Of a stretch of DNA of 64,000 nt, positions 52,735 through 63,900 are shown one piece after another. Each line of letters starts with the position of its first letter. Position 1 is the stretch's first letter. The translations under genes and the position numbers were made by a program. The notes below the pieces were generated by a model, which searched no databases, was not told where the DNA came from, and saw only the letters and a list, made by a program, of their open reading frames with translations. This DNA comes from Mucilaginibacter oryzae (GTDB lineage: Bacteria; Bacteroidota; Bacteroidia; Sphingobacteriales; Sphingobacteriaceae): assembly GCF_003148845.1 (NCBI RefSeq), contig NZ_QGHA01000006.1, positions 186,001 through 250,000 on the forward strand. The letters run 5' to 3'.

Positions 52735-54705
52735 TTACCAGCCCGGATTTTGTACCAGGTTCGGATTAACTGTCAGGTCGTAAGTTCTGATCGGCGACAG
52801 GTAGTCGCGCGGTGCGATAAAACTTTGCGAGAAAATAGTACGCACGCGGTAATAATCAGCCGTTGTTCCCTGGTATATACTCCATCCGGTTATAGGCTGG
52901 TTAAACAGTTCGGTAGCTCTCTTCCAGCGCAAAACGTCCCAGTAGCGGCTTCCCTCAAAGGCAAGTTCAATCATGCGCTCCTGCTGGATAATGCTGCGCA
53001 TCCCGTCTTTGGTGGTATACTTGGTGGGATTGGTTGAATAGGCCGACCATGAAGCTTCGACGGTCCCCAACCCGGCCCTTGCACGAATCTGGTTTACATA
53101 ATTATAAACATCGGCGTTTGGCGCCGCAAGCGATTCATTCAGCGCTTCCGCGTACATCAGGTAAATATCGGCCAGGCGGATTTCAGGCCATGGGTAATCA
53201 CGATAGGTAGCGCCGTTTTTTCCGTTGGTCATGTTCCAATCCACCACTTTCTTGATAAAATATCCCGTTTCATTATACCAGCCAAAATTATTGGCGCCTG
53301 CTACATCGGTAGCCTTGGCCTGTACATAAAACGTACCTTCGTCAGAGTTGGTGGGGCTATCATATTTATACCATACCCCGCCGTCAAATCCCAGGTCGGC
53401 ATAAAAACGAGGTTCACGATCAAAGTTGATCCTGGCTGTGGTGAACCCGTCCTTAATATAGAAACGCTCGCTCGCAGTAGCTTTTCGCAGCGCGTATTTA
53501 TCCGAAAAATCCAGCGTTTTGTCTTCGGTAATAGGAACCCCGTTCCTGGTATAAAACATTTCCGCAATTTTTAAAGGAGGAGCCAGCTGCTGTCTTGCAC
53601 TGCCAACAACCACATCGGCGGTTAAGCGTGGCATGGCATAAAGTTGCAGATCACCTGTACGGCTGTTAGGGTTAGCCCAAACATGTTCAAGGTTCTGGTT
53701 AAACCGTTCCGTTACCGCTCCTTTAATAGTTAACTGGCGCAAGGTGGTATCAGACAATTTAAAGGTGGTTCCCGGAAATTGGTAAAGCTTAAAGCCCGCG
53801 GTAGTAGCGGCATCAATAGCAGCTTTGGCCGCGTCTGCCGCTTTTTTCCATTTACCCTCATCATATACTGTGTTGAACAGCGCAACGCCATCCTTATCTT
53901 TAAACCCGCTGTAATCCGGATTCCCGTTAAACAAAGGGCTGGCGGCCGTCAGTAGCAACTTAGCTTTTATAGCCAGCGCGATAGGTTTAGTGATCCGGCC
54001 AAGTTCTGTCGACCTGTCGGTAATAATATTAGGCAAATCCGGAAGGGCCTCATCAATTAAGTTTGAAACATAATTAACACATTCATCAAAAGGCGCTCTT
54101 TTTACGCGCACCTGGCTTTCGGGCGCGCTTATTTCCAGGTTCTTATCAATTATTGGAATAGGGCCGTACTTTCTGATCAGGTAAAAATTGTAATAAGCCT
54201 TTAAAACCTTCGCTTCTGCCAGCCAGCGCTGGCGTTCGTTAAGTGAAAGGTCGGGCACTTTTGAGCGGTCCTCTATATTGGTGATAAAGATATTGCAGTT
54301 ACGGATAGCCTTAAACAAACCGTAGTTATCGCCCGGGCCCCCGCCTCCGTAAAAGCCATTCCAGGCATCAAGGAAAGGCTGGGCGGCATTCTGACCGCCT
54401 CTTGCGATGTGCCATCCGTAAGAAATAAACTCACGCTCATCCAACGAAGTCCACACTTCATCACCGCTCATATAACCTGCATTAAAAAGCGGATTACCAT
54501 CTTTAGGCAGGTAAGAATAACAGGTAAACAAAAACTTTTCAGCTTCATTGCGAAGCGTAAAAGCATTATCAATGGTCGCTACGTTATCCGGAACGATATC
54601 AAGGTATTTTTTGCAGGAAGTAAGACCCAGTAATCCACATGAGAAAATCATCAGAAATCCCAAACTGATCTTGTTAAATTTCATGGCTTGCATTTTCGTT
54701 TTCAT
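52735..54705 (-). CDS. SusD/RagB family outer membrane lipoprotein
   Basis: A 656-residue lipoprotein (lipobox GLLGLTSCKKYLD, cysteine near 30). The helical SusD fold is marked by the conserved C-terminal RWLAEAKVLKAYYNFYLIRK, IRLADIYLMYAEALNE and ERMIELAFEGSRYWDVLRWK segments. It caps the SusC channel and binds oligosaccharide. The gene follows susC by 21 bases, and the two surface lipoproteins follow it. Length is normal for large SusD proteins. Confidence 0.95.
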   Translation of the reverse strand: MKTKMQAMKFNKISLGFLMIFSCGLLGLTSCKKYLDIVPDNVATIDNAFTLRNEAEKFLFTCYSYLPKDGNPLFNAGYMSGDEVWTSLDEREFISYGWHIARGGQNAAQPFLDAWNGFYGGGGPGDNYGLFKAIRNCNIFITNIEDRSKVPDLSLNERQRWLAEAKVLKAYYNFYLIRKYGPIPIIDKNLEISAPESQVRVKRAPFDECVNYVSNLIDEALPDLPNIITDRSTELGRITKPIALAIKAKLLLTAASPLFNGNPDYSGFKDKDGVALFNTVYDEGKWKKAADAAKAAIDAATTAGFKLYQFPGTTFKLSDTTLRQLTIKGAVTERFNQNLEHVWANPNSRTGDLQLYAMPRLTADVVVGSARQQLAPPLKIAEMFYTRNGVPITEDKTLDFSDKYALRKATASERFYIKDGFTTARINFDREPRFYADLGFDGGVWYKYDSPTNSDEGTFYVQAKATDVAGANNFGWYNETGYFIKKVVDWNMTNGKNGATYRDYPWPEIRLADIYLMYAEALNESLAAPNADVYNYVNQIRARAGLGTVEASWSAYSTNPTKYTTKDGMRSIIQQERMIELAFEGSRYWDVLRWKRATELFNQPITGWSIYQGTTADYYRVRTIFSQSFIAPRDYLSPIRTYDLTVNPNLVQNPGW

Positions 54706-54726
54706 AATTATGTTCAGCTTGGGTTA

Positions 54727-57700
54727 CTATAATGAAACACTTAATCCGAGGTTATATACAGTTTGGATAGGGTAACCCAATCCGTTCCCTCCCATCTCAG
54801 GATCCCAAAGTTTGAACTTACTGAAGGCGTTCAGGTTGGTTGCATTGAGGTATACGCGGAGGTTTTTAAGCGTGATCTGTTTTAACAGCTTTGGCTGAAA
54901 GTTGTAACCCAGCTCCACGCTTTTTAATCTTAGAAAAGCCCCGTTCCGCATCCACCAGGTTGAGGTTTGGAGGTTATTGTTTACGAAGGTTGGACCGAGC
55001 CTTGGCCAGAAAGCATAGCTATCGCGGTTTTGCTCAGACCAGTGACTGTCGGCTATCACCTTTAGCAAACCATTTTGCGGTACATTGGGGTTTCCTTGTT
55101 CGGTACCAAAGGCAAACGGGGTAATGTTGCCCGGATTGATAAAGAAAGACGACCTTGAAGATCCCTGTAAGAAAGCTGAAAAATCAAATCCTTTGTATCC
55201 TACTGTGCCGCCGAAACCGTAGATAATTTCAGGCGATGTTGGCAGGCCGATAGGAACCATGTCCGCATCGCTGATGATACCATCTTTATTTACATCGCGA
55301 TATTTAATATCCCCGCCGCCATAGTCAGCTCCGGGGCGGCCACCAAATTGTACCGGCGAATTCCGCGCCTCGTTATCGTCTACAAACAAACGCTCGGCGA
55401 TGTAACCCATTGTCTGTGTAGTTGACAGGCCTACATGAGAACGATAGGATTCGTTAGCCGGGTAAGTGGGTTCATCGTAAATCAGGATCTTATTTGTTGC
55501 ATAGGTAAAATTGCCACGGGCCTGGATGTATAGCGAATTGCTGAATGATCGGTTATAATTCATCGAAAAGTCTATACCACGGCTTTCGGCCTTGTTGGTA
55601 TTGGCCTGTATATTGGCCTGCAAACCCATAGTACTTGGAATATAGGTACGGGCAGTTAAGATATTGGAGCGTTGCTGTTTGTAAATATCGAAGGTTAAAC
55701 TTAAATCGTTAAACAGGGTCATGTCCCAGCCCAGGTTTATTTGCTTTGATCGCTCCCAGGTGATCTGAGCGTTAGGATAACGCGATATCGAAATTCCCGG
55801 CCTGGTGTATCCGCCGTCTTCGCCGAAAGTAGCGCCAAAGTTACCGTCATTCATATTAACCTCCGACAGGTAGAAGAAACGGTCTTCAGGCCTGCCGATC
55901 TGATCGTTACCGGCAAGACCATAAGTTGCGCGAAACTTCATGGTTGAAATCACGCTGGTGAGTGGCTTAAAAAACTTTTCGTTAGAAATTACATAACCTA
56001 AACCGAAAGAAGGGAAAAAACCAAAACGTCCGCTTGCGGCAAAACGCTCCGAGCCATTATAACCAAAGTTAAACTCGGCCAGGTAGCGGTTGTCATAACC
56101 ATAAGTTGCACGGCCAGATACCCCCTGGTTCCTGGAAGGCAACGACAGTTGCAGCGAACCAGGGTTACCGGAAAGGTAATTACGCATAGTGGTGATCACC
56201 ATTACGCCCACGGCATGCTTTTGGGCAAATGTGCGGTTATAGTTAGCCGCGAGTTCCGCGTAAAATACGGCATCAAGCGTTTTCTTGCCCTCCGCATAAT
56301 TGAGGTATTCGGTTCCGACAGGGCCTGTAGATAAGGCGCCGCCGCCATTGATGAGCGTAAGCCCGGTAGATCCATCAGGCTGCTCTGTAGCGCTGTAATA
56401 AAAAGGACTGTAAGCTCTCGAAATATCGAAATAGGAGTAACGGCGCACATAACTCATTAATCTTAAGTCCAAACCCTGGGTAATGCCTTTAAGGTCCTGC
56501 TTAACCTCAAGCTGTGTTTGAACGGTAGAGGCGTTGGCATCCTGGTAACCTTTAACCATTTCAGCATATGGATTAATGTATAATGCCCCTGTGGGTGAAA
56601 TGGCATTTCCAAACAAGGGGTGCTTGCTGTAGGGCGACAGGCTGGCAGGAAATATGGCCGGGAACATAACCGGGTTTGACCATATAGCACGGTTAAAAGT
56701 AGTAGCTCCCCCGCCTACCGGACCATTATAATCGTCAAATTGGCCATATAAACGAATGGCAGCCGTGGTGGTACCGGTCAGGTTAACGTCGACGTTTGAA
56801 CGGATGGAGTAGTTTTTTAATTTGATATTGCTGTTAAAGTTATTAAGGTCAGCTACCTTCAACACGCCGTTATCAATATTATAGGTTCCTGCTATATAAT
56901 AGCGGGCCTTGTTGCTGCCGCCGCTAACGTTCAGGTTAAACCTCTGGTTTAACGTATAATCTTTGATGAGCTGTTTAATCCAGTCGTTGCTTGGATATAA
57001 TAAGGGGTTATCCCCTCTTGCCGTAGCATCAATCTTGGTTTGCAGATAAGGCAGTACAGCAAGCCTGTTCCTGGTTAAAGCAGCTTCGTTGGCCAATTCC
57101 ATGTAGGTAACGTTATCAGCAAACCTGAAATTTTTGGTATTGGAAGACAACGAATTTTCTGTACGGAAAAAGAACTGGGTATTACCGGCCTTTCCCGCCT
57201 TGGTTAAAATCAACACTACCCCGTTGGCGCCGCGCGCACCGTAAACCGCTGTTGCTGTAGCATCCTTCAACACGTTGAATGATGCGATATCATCGGCCTG
57301 CAGGCGCGCCAGATCATTCTGTGTTGATTCGATACCATCAATCAGGATAAGCGGATCCTGCTTACCTGCACCAAAAGTACCAAGCCCCCTGATAAAGAAC
57401 TGCGCGTTATCTGCTCCCGGTTCGCCGCTTCGCTGATAAGCGATCATACCGGCAACCCTTCCCGCAAGCATGGTAGTAAGGTTACTTGTAGGGCCTTTTA
57501 ATTCTTTAGGACTGATACTGGTGATGGAACTGATTACGCTGGTTTTTTTCTGCGTTCCATAACCTACCACCGTTACCTCACTCAACCCGTTTTCGCTTTC
57601 ATTCAGGGTGATATTGATAACGTAGGTGCCGTTCATCAGCGGCGTTATATTTTTCAATGTAGCTTTCTGGGCTTCATAACCCACCGAAGTAAATACCAAT

Positions 57701-57927
57701 TGGGCATCCTTAGCCACATCCAGCTTAAACCGGCCTTTGGTGTCGGTCGTTCTGACCAATGCAGTGCCCTCTACTTTTACCGTGGCACCCGGCAGCGGAC
57801 CAACCTTATCAGACACCACACCCTCTACGTGTACGGTCTGGGCTTTTACGCTAACAACCATCATCAGCAATACAGCTATTGATAAGAGGCAGCGTTTAAG
57901 AATCATTTTTTTGTAGTTTTTTTCCAT
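54727..57927 (-). CDS. SusC/RagA TonB-dependent outer membrane transporter
   Basis: A 1066-residue receptor. Signal peptide to about residue 29, carboxypeptidase-D-like domain (about 32-110; GVVSDKVGPLPGATVKVEGT), plug with FFIRGLGTFGAGKQDPL and VLKDATATAVYGARGANGVV (about 175-235), then a 22-strand barrel ending ...YPIQTVYNLGLSVSL. Imports oligosaccharides made at the surface, driven by TonB. It is the first gene of the operon susC-susD-two lipoproteins, with the glycosidase and HExxH protein genes following on the same strand. Confidence 0.96.
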   Translation of the reverse strand: MEKNYKKMILKRCLLSIAVLLMMVVSVKAQTVHVEGVVSDKVGPLPGATVKVEGTALVRTTDTKGRFKLDVAKDAQLVFTSVGYEAQKATLKNITPLMNGTYVINITLNESENGLSEVTVVGYGTQKKTSVISSITSISPKELKGPTSNLTTMLAGRVAGMIAYQRSGEPGADNAQFFIRGLGTFGAGKQDPLILIDGIESTQNDLARLQADDIASFNVLKDATATAVYGARGANGVVLILTKAGKAGNTQFFFRTENSLSSNTKNFRFADNVTYMELANEAALTRNRLAVLPYLQTKIDATARGDNPLLYPSNDWIKQLIKDYTLNQRFNLNVSGGSNKARYYIAGTYNIDNGVLKVADLNNFNSNIKLKNYSIRSNVDVNLTGTTTAAIRLYGQFDDYNGPVGGGATTFNRAIWSNPVMFPAIFPASLSPYSKHPLFGNAISPTGALYINPYAEMVKGYQDANASTVQTQLEVKQDLKGITQGLDLRLMSYVRRYSYFDISRAYSPFYYSATEQPDGSTGLTLINGGGALSTGPVGTEYLNYAEGKKTLDAVFYAELAANYNRTFAQKHAVGVMVITTMRNYLSGNPGSLQLSLPSRNQGVSGRATYGYDNRYLAEFNFGYNGSERFAASGRFGFFPSFGLGYVISNEKFFKPLTSVISTMKFRATYGLAGNDQIGRPEDRFFYLSEVNMNDGNFGATFGEDGGYTRPGISISRYPNAQITWERSKQINLGWDMTLFNDLSLTFDIYKQQRSNILTARTYIPSTMGLQANIQANTNKAESRGIDFSMNYNRSFSNSLYIQARGNFTYATNKILIYDEPTYPANESYRSHVGLSTTQTMGYIAERLFVDDNEARNSPVQFGGRPGADYGGGDIKYRDVNKDGIISDADMVPIGLPTSPEIIYGFGGTVGYKGFDFSAFLQGSSRSSFFINPGNITPFAFGTEQGNPNVPQNGLLKVIADSHWSEQNRDSYAFWPRLGPTFVNNNLQTSTWWMRNGAFLRLKSVELGYNFQPKLLKQITLKNLRVYLNATNLNAFSKFKLWDPEMGGNGLGYPIQTVYNLGLSVSL

Positions 57928-58352
57928 TTAGTTGTTTTATTTTTTCGTAATCAATTACAATAAGAACCTGCGTAAACCCTGTTTTTCATCTCTCCATAGG
58001 CATCGTTTTTTAAGTGTTTAAATGACAATTATTTGATCATAACGAACAAAACCTCCCGGCACTGTCCCGGGATCAGCTCAGAATAAATTTTACCTTTAAT
58101 GATTTATAATTGGTTTGCTATTTTAGTCAGCAGGTTATTAAAGGTTGTGCTTCCCGCGCCGTTTGATTAAATACAGCCAGCAAACGAGGAACTTCTCAAG
58201 CATCATTGACGTTAAGCCATTATGTACTTTGACAATATTAGTGTTATGCGAAAGGAATATTTACCACTATCTTATGAGTTTGTAATATTATCATTACAGT
58301 ACAATATTATATCCTAAACAAGTCTGTACTATCCGATCTCGTCATAATCGCC
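57928..58352. other. Intergenic region upstream of susC
   Basis: About 425 bases with no gene. TCCCGG/CCGGGA (58054-58059 with 58067-58072) forms a short hairpin followed on the minus strand by GGTTTTGTT, a weak terminator for the AraC gene. The susC promoter must be close to 57928-58040, but no good TAnnTTTG box was identified. Confidence 0.45.
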
Positions 58353-59228
58353 TCAGGCAGCATAATTCATATTGCTTTTTTGCTTACTCACCGCCTCAAA
58401 TTCCTTTTTGTACCTGGAAGGGGACATGCGTTTGTATTTTAAGAACTGCTTATTAAAGTTTGCCGGTGTATTGAAACCGCATTTTAAATAGATTTCGCGG
58501 ACACTCATTTCAGATTCGACCAGTAATTTACAGGCAAAACTTATCCTGAATTGGTTCAGAAATTCTATATAAGTTTTCTGCACGGTTCTTTTAAAATATT
58601 CGCAAAAAGTTGGGATGCTCATGTTCGCTACAGCCGCTATCTCTTCGAGAGTGATCACCCGGTCGAAATTATCATGGGTATATTGAAATACTCTTTCAAT
58701 CGTATTCCGGTTCCTGCTGTAGTAATTGTTCGGGTCGGCAGTAGACAGCATCTGGGAACCGTCATCAGAAGCCATCATATTCAGGCAGGTGCACAAACTG
58801 ATGATGCGGTTAAATCCTGTTTGCGATTTGAAATCCTGAACCAAACGCAACACGTCCGGATAAATGCTTTTGCTTAATTTCAAGCCGCTTTTCGCCCGGT
58901 TAAACAGCGTTTTGATCTGCGAGGTTTCCGGCAGATCAATAAAATCCTTCCCCAAAAAATCCGATTTAAATTGAACTGAAATAGCTTTGGTTCCCGTTTC
59001 GCTTAAACCCTCAAACGCATGTGGTACATTGGTGCCTATCAAAAATATATCGCCGGAGCGGTAAACATCCACGTGGTTTCCGATAAAGTAATTTCCTTTC
59101 CCTTCTTTAATCAGAACAATTTCTAAATCATGATGATAATGCGGCGGGATCCCGGGTGTTGATGAAGTAATCCCCGGAAGAAACTTCTCTTCATCGATAA
59201 CAGGCAAGCTTTGAAAAAAAGGTGTCAT
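58353..59228 (-). CDS. AraC-family transcriptional regulator with cupin sensor
   Basis: A 291-residue regulator. The cupin-type N-terminus (about 20-110; IPPHYHHDLEIVLIKEGKGN with a histidine cluster, and GDIFLIGTNVPHAFEG) binds a ligand, likely a sugar. The two HTH motifs lie at about 185-280 (LEEIAAVANMSIPTFCEYF and VREIYLKCGFNTPANFNKQF). It is upstream of and codirectional with susC, so it is a natural regulator of the locus. A pair of 13-base repeats 22 bp apart lies 120-154 bases before its start. Confidence 0.9.
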   Translation of the reverse strand: MTPFFQSLPVIDEEKFLPGITSSTPGIPPHYHHDLEIVLIKEGKGNYFIGNHVDVYRSGDIFLIGTNVPHAFEGLSETGTKAISVQFKSDFLGKDFIDLPETSQIKTLFNRAKSGLKLSKSIYPDVLRLVQDFKSQTGFNRIISLCTCLNMMASDDGSQMLSTADPNNYYSRNRNTIERVFQYTHDNFDRVITLEEIAAVANMSIPTFCEYFKRTVQKTYIEFLNQFRISFACKLLVESEMSVREIYLKCGFNTPANFNKQFLKYKRMSPSRYKKEFEAVSKQKSNMNYAA

Positions 59229-59720
59229 AGCTGGATTTTAATAATTTGGTTAGTATCTGGTTCGGCCGGATCAAAGAGAATATTCCTCTCTTGGCTGCCG
59301 TTTTTATGATCGCAATCCGAAATTACGGGTGTCATTGCGTTTGCCAGGGGGGTAATTATCGCTAAAAAGGGGGGTGATTATTTTAAACAACCAGGTATAG
59401 CGGGTATGTTATCCGGGAGCATCAAAATATTGTCGTCAAATTCACCGGGAAACTAAAAGCTCCGCAAGCTAATTATACCTAACTGTATAAGTGTGGCCGC
59501 ATTTGCATCAGATAACCGCATTTTAAAAATTAAAAAAATCGAATAGGAAAATTTCAGGCACCCCTATTAGCGATTTTTATCCACCGTGTTGTTTAGAGAT
59601 ACTGCATAAATTCAAATATCGGCAGGGGGACTTTTTGCACGAGAGTTATGCATGCCCCTGTTAAATAAATAACCAAAAAGGGTGTACATGCATACGCCCT
59701 ATAAACCAAACAAACTTATT
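59229..59720. other. Divergent regulatory region between AraC gene and lectin gene
   Basis: About 490 bases with no gene. It holds the direct repeats at 59348-59382 and otherwise AT-rich sequence. An alternative upstream GTG (59682) and ATG (59688) for the lectin gene lie here. Confidence 0.5.
59348..59382. promoter_or_regulatory. Candidate operator: GGGGGGTRATTAT direct repeat
   Basis: GGGGGGTAATTAT (59348-59360) and GGGGGGTGATTAT (59370-59382) match at 12 of 13 positions, 22 bp apart start to start, about two turns of DNA. Such spacing suits an AraC-type or HTCS dimer. Confidence 0.5.
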
Positions 59721-60815
59721 ATGGAAAGAAATTTTATGAAAGGCCGGGTTATGCATTTGCTTTTGCTATCGGTAATTTTATTCTCGTCAAATTGCAAAAA
59801 GGAAACTACACCTGCCTCGCTATCGCAAAATGACAGCGATGCGAAATCTTTAACCGGTAAAATAAAGCTGGCCGCGTTATCCTCGGCAGAACCGCTACAA
59901 ACGGTAGCTAACGGTACCTTTGTTATTGTTAACAAGCTTAGCGGAAAAGTATTGGATGTAGACGGCTACAAAACAACCGATGGAACCACCGTATGGCAAT
60001 ACGGGGCTACCGGCGGAAGTAATCAAAAATGGACGTTGAAGCTTCGGACCGGAGGGTACTATTCGGCGATTGACAATTCAAGCGGCAAGGGGCTGCAGGT
60101 TGATGATGCGGGTAAATCAGATGGCGCTATTACTACCATCGCTACCTACACGGGCGCAACAAAGCAACAATGGCAATTTGTTTCATTACAAAATGGCTAT
60201 TATAAAATAGTGAACAGATACAGCGGTAAAGTGCTTGACGTGAACGGTGGTTCGTTAGATGACCTGGGCAAAGTACAACAATGGACCAGCAATAATGGTG
60301 ATAACCAGCAATGGGCGCTATTAAAACCCACTTACAATGGCCAATTAACCTGGCAGCTAACTACAACCAACGTTCCGGCCGATGCGCAGGCCAGAATCAA
60401 AGCTGCAATGAACGATGCCTGCGCGCGTTTTAACGCCGGGGCAAACTGGCCCGCACGCACATTAACTGTTGAGTATAACCCGGACGTGCCCACGGCCGAT
60501 GGAAGCAGCGGATCCAGCAATATCCGGTTCGGGGCTGATGCAAGTTATCAAACCGTACGGACGGCCATGCACGAAATAGCGCATACCTATGGCGTTGGCC
60601 AAAGCGGCGGCTGGTATTCCAATACATCTACCGGCGACTTCCTTGGCTCAAACACGGTTGCAACTATCCATGCATTCGAGACCCCTACAAGTGCGATCCA
60701 TACAGGTGGAGGCCATTTTTGGCCATATGGCTTAAATTACGACGATGAATGGTCAGAAACAGCCGCATTCCGGCAGGTGAAACTGGTATATGCTATGCGT
60801 ACGGATGGCATGTAG
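59721..60815 (+). CDS. Lipoprotein with ricin-type lectin and HExxH domain
   Basis: A 364-residue lipoprotein. The signal peptide is MHLLLLSVILFSSNC (cysteine near 24). Residues about 50-200 form a ricin B-type (CBM13/RICIN) beta-trefoil with repeated GKVLDV and QQW/NQKW motifs. The C-terminal domain has HEIAH (284-288) and HFWPYGLNYDDEW (about 332-344), as in the protein at 46326. The start could be GTG 59682 or ATG 59688, but ATG 59721 fits the signal peptide best. It may bring a metalloprotease to glycosylated material. The lectin assignment is firm, the protease one inferred. Confidence 0.75.
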   Translation: MERNFMKGRVMHLLLLSVILFSSNCKKETTPASLSQNDSDAKSLTGKIKLAALSSAEPLQTVANGTFVIVNKLSGKVLDVDGYKTTDGTTVWQYGATGGSNQKWTLKLRTGGYYSAIDNSSGKGLQVDDAGKSDGAITTIATYTGATKQQWQFVSLQNGYYKIVNRYSGKVLDVNGGSLDDLGKVQQWTSNNGDNQQWALLKPTYNGQLTWQLTTTNVPADAQARIKAAMNDACARFNAGANWPARTLTVEYNPDVPTADGSSGSSNIRFGADASYQTVRTAMHEIAHTYGVGQSGGWYSNTSTGDFLGSNTVATIHAFETPTSAIHTGGGHFWPYGLNYDDEWSETAAFRQVKLVYAMRTDGM

Positions 60816-60850
60816 GCGCTTAACCAATCTTCAATAAACCAAAATAAATC

Positions 60851-60881
60851 AAAAGGATGCTCATGAACAGGGCATCCTTTT
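60851..60881. terminator. Bidirectional terminator
   Basis: AAAAGGATGC (60851-60860) and GCATCCTTTT (60872-60881) form a 10-bp stem with A/T tracts on both strands, between the convergent lectin and HTCS genes. Confidence 0.85.
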
Positions 60882-60921
60882 GATTTGGCGGTGAACGAGG
60901 AATAAAGCAGGAATAATAAAC

Positions 60922-63900
60922 TTAGCCACCATGGTATGGATTTTTTTTCAGGCTGACATTCAGGGAAAGGGTTTTTGAAAAATTTTTGCGGTATTTTTTG
61001 ATGTAATCTGATGGCCTGAGCCCAAAAAGCTGGAAAAATTGTTCCCGGAAATATCTAACATCTTTAAAACCTACCAATAAAGCTATTTCATTTACATTGC
61101 CACCGGAATTGATAAAATATTCTGCAGCTTGCTTCAGGCGTATGTATTTGATAAAGTTGTTAGGTGTTTGATTTGACACTGCCTTAATCTTTTTAAACAA
61201 ATTTGAGCGGCTCATATGAAGCTCGGTAGCCAGCACATCAACATTAAAATCATCATCATCAATTCTTTGCTCAATTATCCTGATACACTGATCAATAAAG
61301 TTTTTTTCATCTTCCGAAATCTTAATATTATGCTCCTGCATGGTAATTTTTCTGAAAAAATAATTTTGCAGGTTGTTCCGGTTTTTCAACAAGGTAGTGA
61401 TACGGGCAGCTAATAATTCCTTATTAACCGGTTTGGTAAAATAATCGTCAGCGCCGCCTTGTACGCCGCTTAGCCGGATCTCTGGAGAAACGCTGGCGGT
61501 GATCAGGATCAGCGGGATATGGGTTAAAGAAGGATTCGCGCGCACTTCGTTGCAAAACTCTATGCCGTTTTTATTGTCCATCATCACATCGCTAAGAATA
61601 ATATCGGGTATATACTCCTTTGCTGCCTGTATGCCCATCTCCCCGCTGTTAGCCTCAATCACCATAAACTCCCCGCTAAATATTTGTTTGAGGTAGGTCC
61701 TCATGTCGGTGTGGTCATCTATAATCAGCATGATCTTTTTGGATGATACCGGATCATCTGCCAGATGGGGCAATCCGGATGCGGGAGGCATGGTTTCACC
61801 AGGCCGGGAAGCATTTATACCGGCGTTTGCAAAACCATCAAAAGCGGCCATTTGTTCGCCGGAAAGTTCATCTAAAAAAATAGCCTCCTGATCAGAAGAT
61901 ACTGCGGTTCCTTGTCCCTCGAAGTGTTCTTTCCCTTTCTTAAACTTTAAATAAAAGGTAGTGCCCTCGCCCATGCGGCTGCTGTAAGTTACCTCGCCCT
62001 CGTGCATGTCTACAAACTGTTTTACCAGGTACAAGCCAATACCAAAACCGGCCTTGTGCTGCGCTTCTTTATCCTTCGACCTGTAGAATTTTTCAAAAAG
62101 CTGATTCCCGACTTCGGGCGCAATCCCTTGTCCGTTATCTGATACTGATACATTTATAGTGTCGTCCAACTCTTCTACCTTTAAAATAACGGCTCCGCCG
62201 GTTTTGCAAAATTTAAAAGCGTTGGATAATAAATTGTAAAGGATCACCTCCAATTTAGCCATGTCGCCGTATAAAATTATTTCGTCTCCGCCGGCAACAA
62301 ACTTATAATCGATGTTTTTAACACGGGCCTGCTGAGTAAAACATTCAAACGCCAATTTGCACAAGCCAGAAAAATTAATGCGGCTTATCTCAAATTTATC
62401 ATTATCGTTTTCGGTTTTATTAAATAACAACAGTTGATCTACCAAACTTAATAAACGGCGCGCGTTGCGGTAAACTATACCCAGGTTTCCGTCATTATCA
62501 GTTTTTGGCAGCATTTCCTGCAGCGGGTTGATGATCAGCATGAGCGGCGTTCGGAACTCATGAGAAACATGGGTAAAAAAAGAGGTTTTCCTTAAATTAA
62601 TTTCATGTTCCTTCTCGCTGTTCATCCTTTCTAACTGAATTTGAAACTTAAGTCTTTGCTGCTCCGATCTATACCTTATAAAAGGGTAAATCAGGCCGCA
62701 ACAGCAAATGGTATACAGTATATAAGCCCAAACAGAGCGAAACCACGGCGGTAGGACCACAATTTGTAAAGTGGTTTGTTTATCATTCCATTTCCCTAAG
62801 GCATTGGTTGATTTAACATGAAGTGTATAATTTCCTTCCGGAAGGTTGTTATAGTTAATGGTTCGTTGTTTTCCGGATTGAATCCATTTTTTGTCCCAGC
62901 CCTCCAGATAATAAGCATACGAAATATGATCAGGCGAAGAAAACTCCAAACCGGCAAAAGAAAATGAAAGAACGGCGTCGTTATAGGGTACCCTGATACC
63001 CTGAAGTTGGTTTGTATGGTGGCTGCTTATGATTTTATCAAGGTCGGTTATGTCCCTGTTGTTGATATTAATATCGGTGAATACCACATCGGGCATCGTG
63101 GTACGCGTGGTAATTACAGCAGGATCAACAACATTAAACCCTTTTATGCCGCCGAATAACAGCTTTCCTGATTTTAGCTTCAGTGCCGCATGCAATGAAA
63201 ACTGGTTACTCTGCAAACCATCGCTGGCGAAATACCCGGTGAGTTTTTTTTTGTCAGGATCAAAATTCGTCAATCCCTGAAAGGTACTTAACCATAATTT
63301 ACCCGCCCCGTCTTCCAGGATATTTAATACCGCGTTGTTAGACAAGCCGTCCGAGTCTGTGAACCTCTCGGTAATCTTTTCTTTTTTCCTATCAAAAAGG
63401 CATATACCGCCGCCTTCAGTACCTACCCAAAATCTTCCGGCATGATCTTCATAAATTGCACGCACAGGTTTGTCAAAAGCATAATATTGATGCCGTTTTG
63501 CCGCTGTGTCAATTTTTATAAGGCGTTCGGCAGTTCCGCACCATAGCTGCCCCCGCCGGTCTTCATAAAAACAAAACGGATCGCTGATATTCTGATCAAA
63601 CACCTCAAATCGGTTCTTCGCTCTGTTAAGTTTATACAACCTTCCGTTATTAAAGGTTCCGGCCCATAAATTTCTTTTGCTGTCTTCAAATACAAACCAT
63701 ACCTCGTTCTGTGCTTCGCCTGTCATTTCATTTTTACAAATAAAATGCTCAAACAAATTCGTAACCGGGTCAAAGCGGTTAAGCCCCCCGCCGGTTGTCG
63801 CCACCCATATTTTGTTTTTAAAATCTTTTCTTATGGCCGTAATCTCCCCACTGGTCAATGATGAATGGTCCTTCTGTAAATAGGTCAGGTTATTGAACTG

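Noticed and set aside
54891..55124. Plus-strand frame of 77 codons inside susC
   Set aside because: Antisense shadow of the beta-barrel coding sequence with no start context or motifs.
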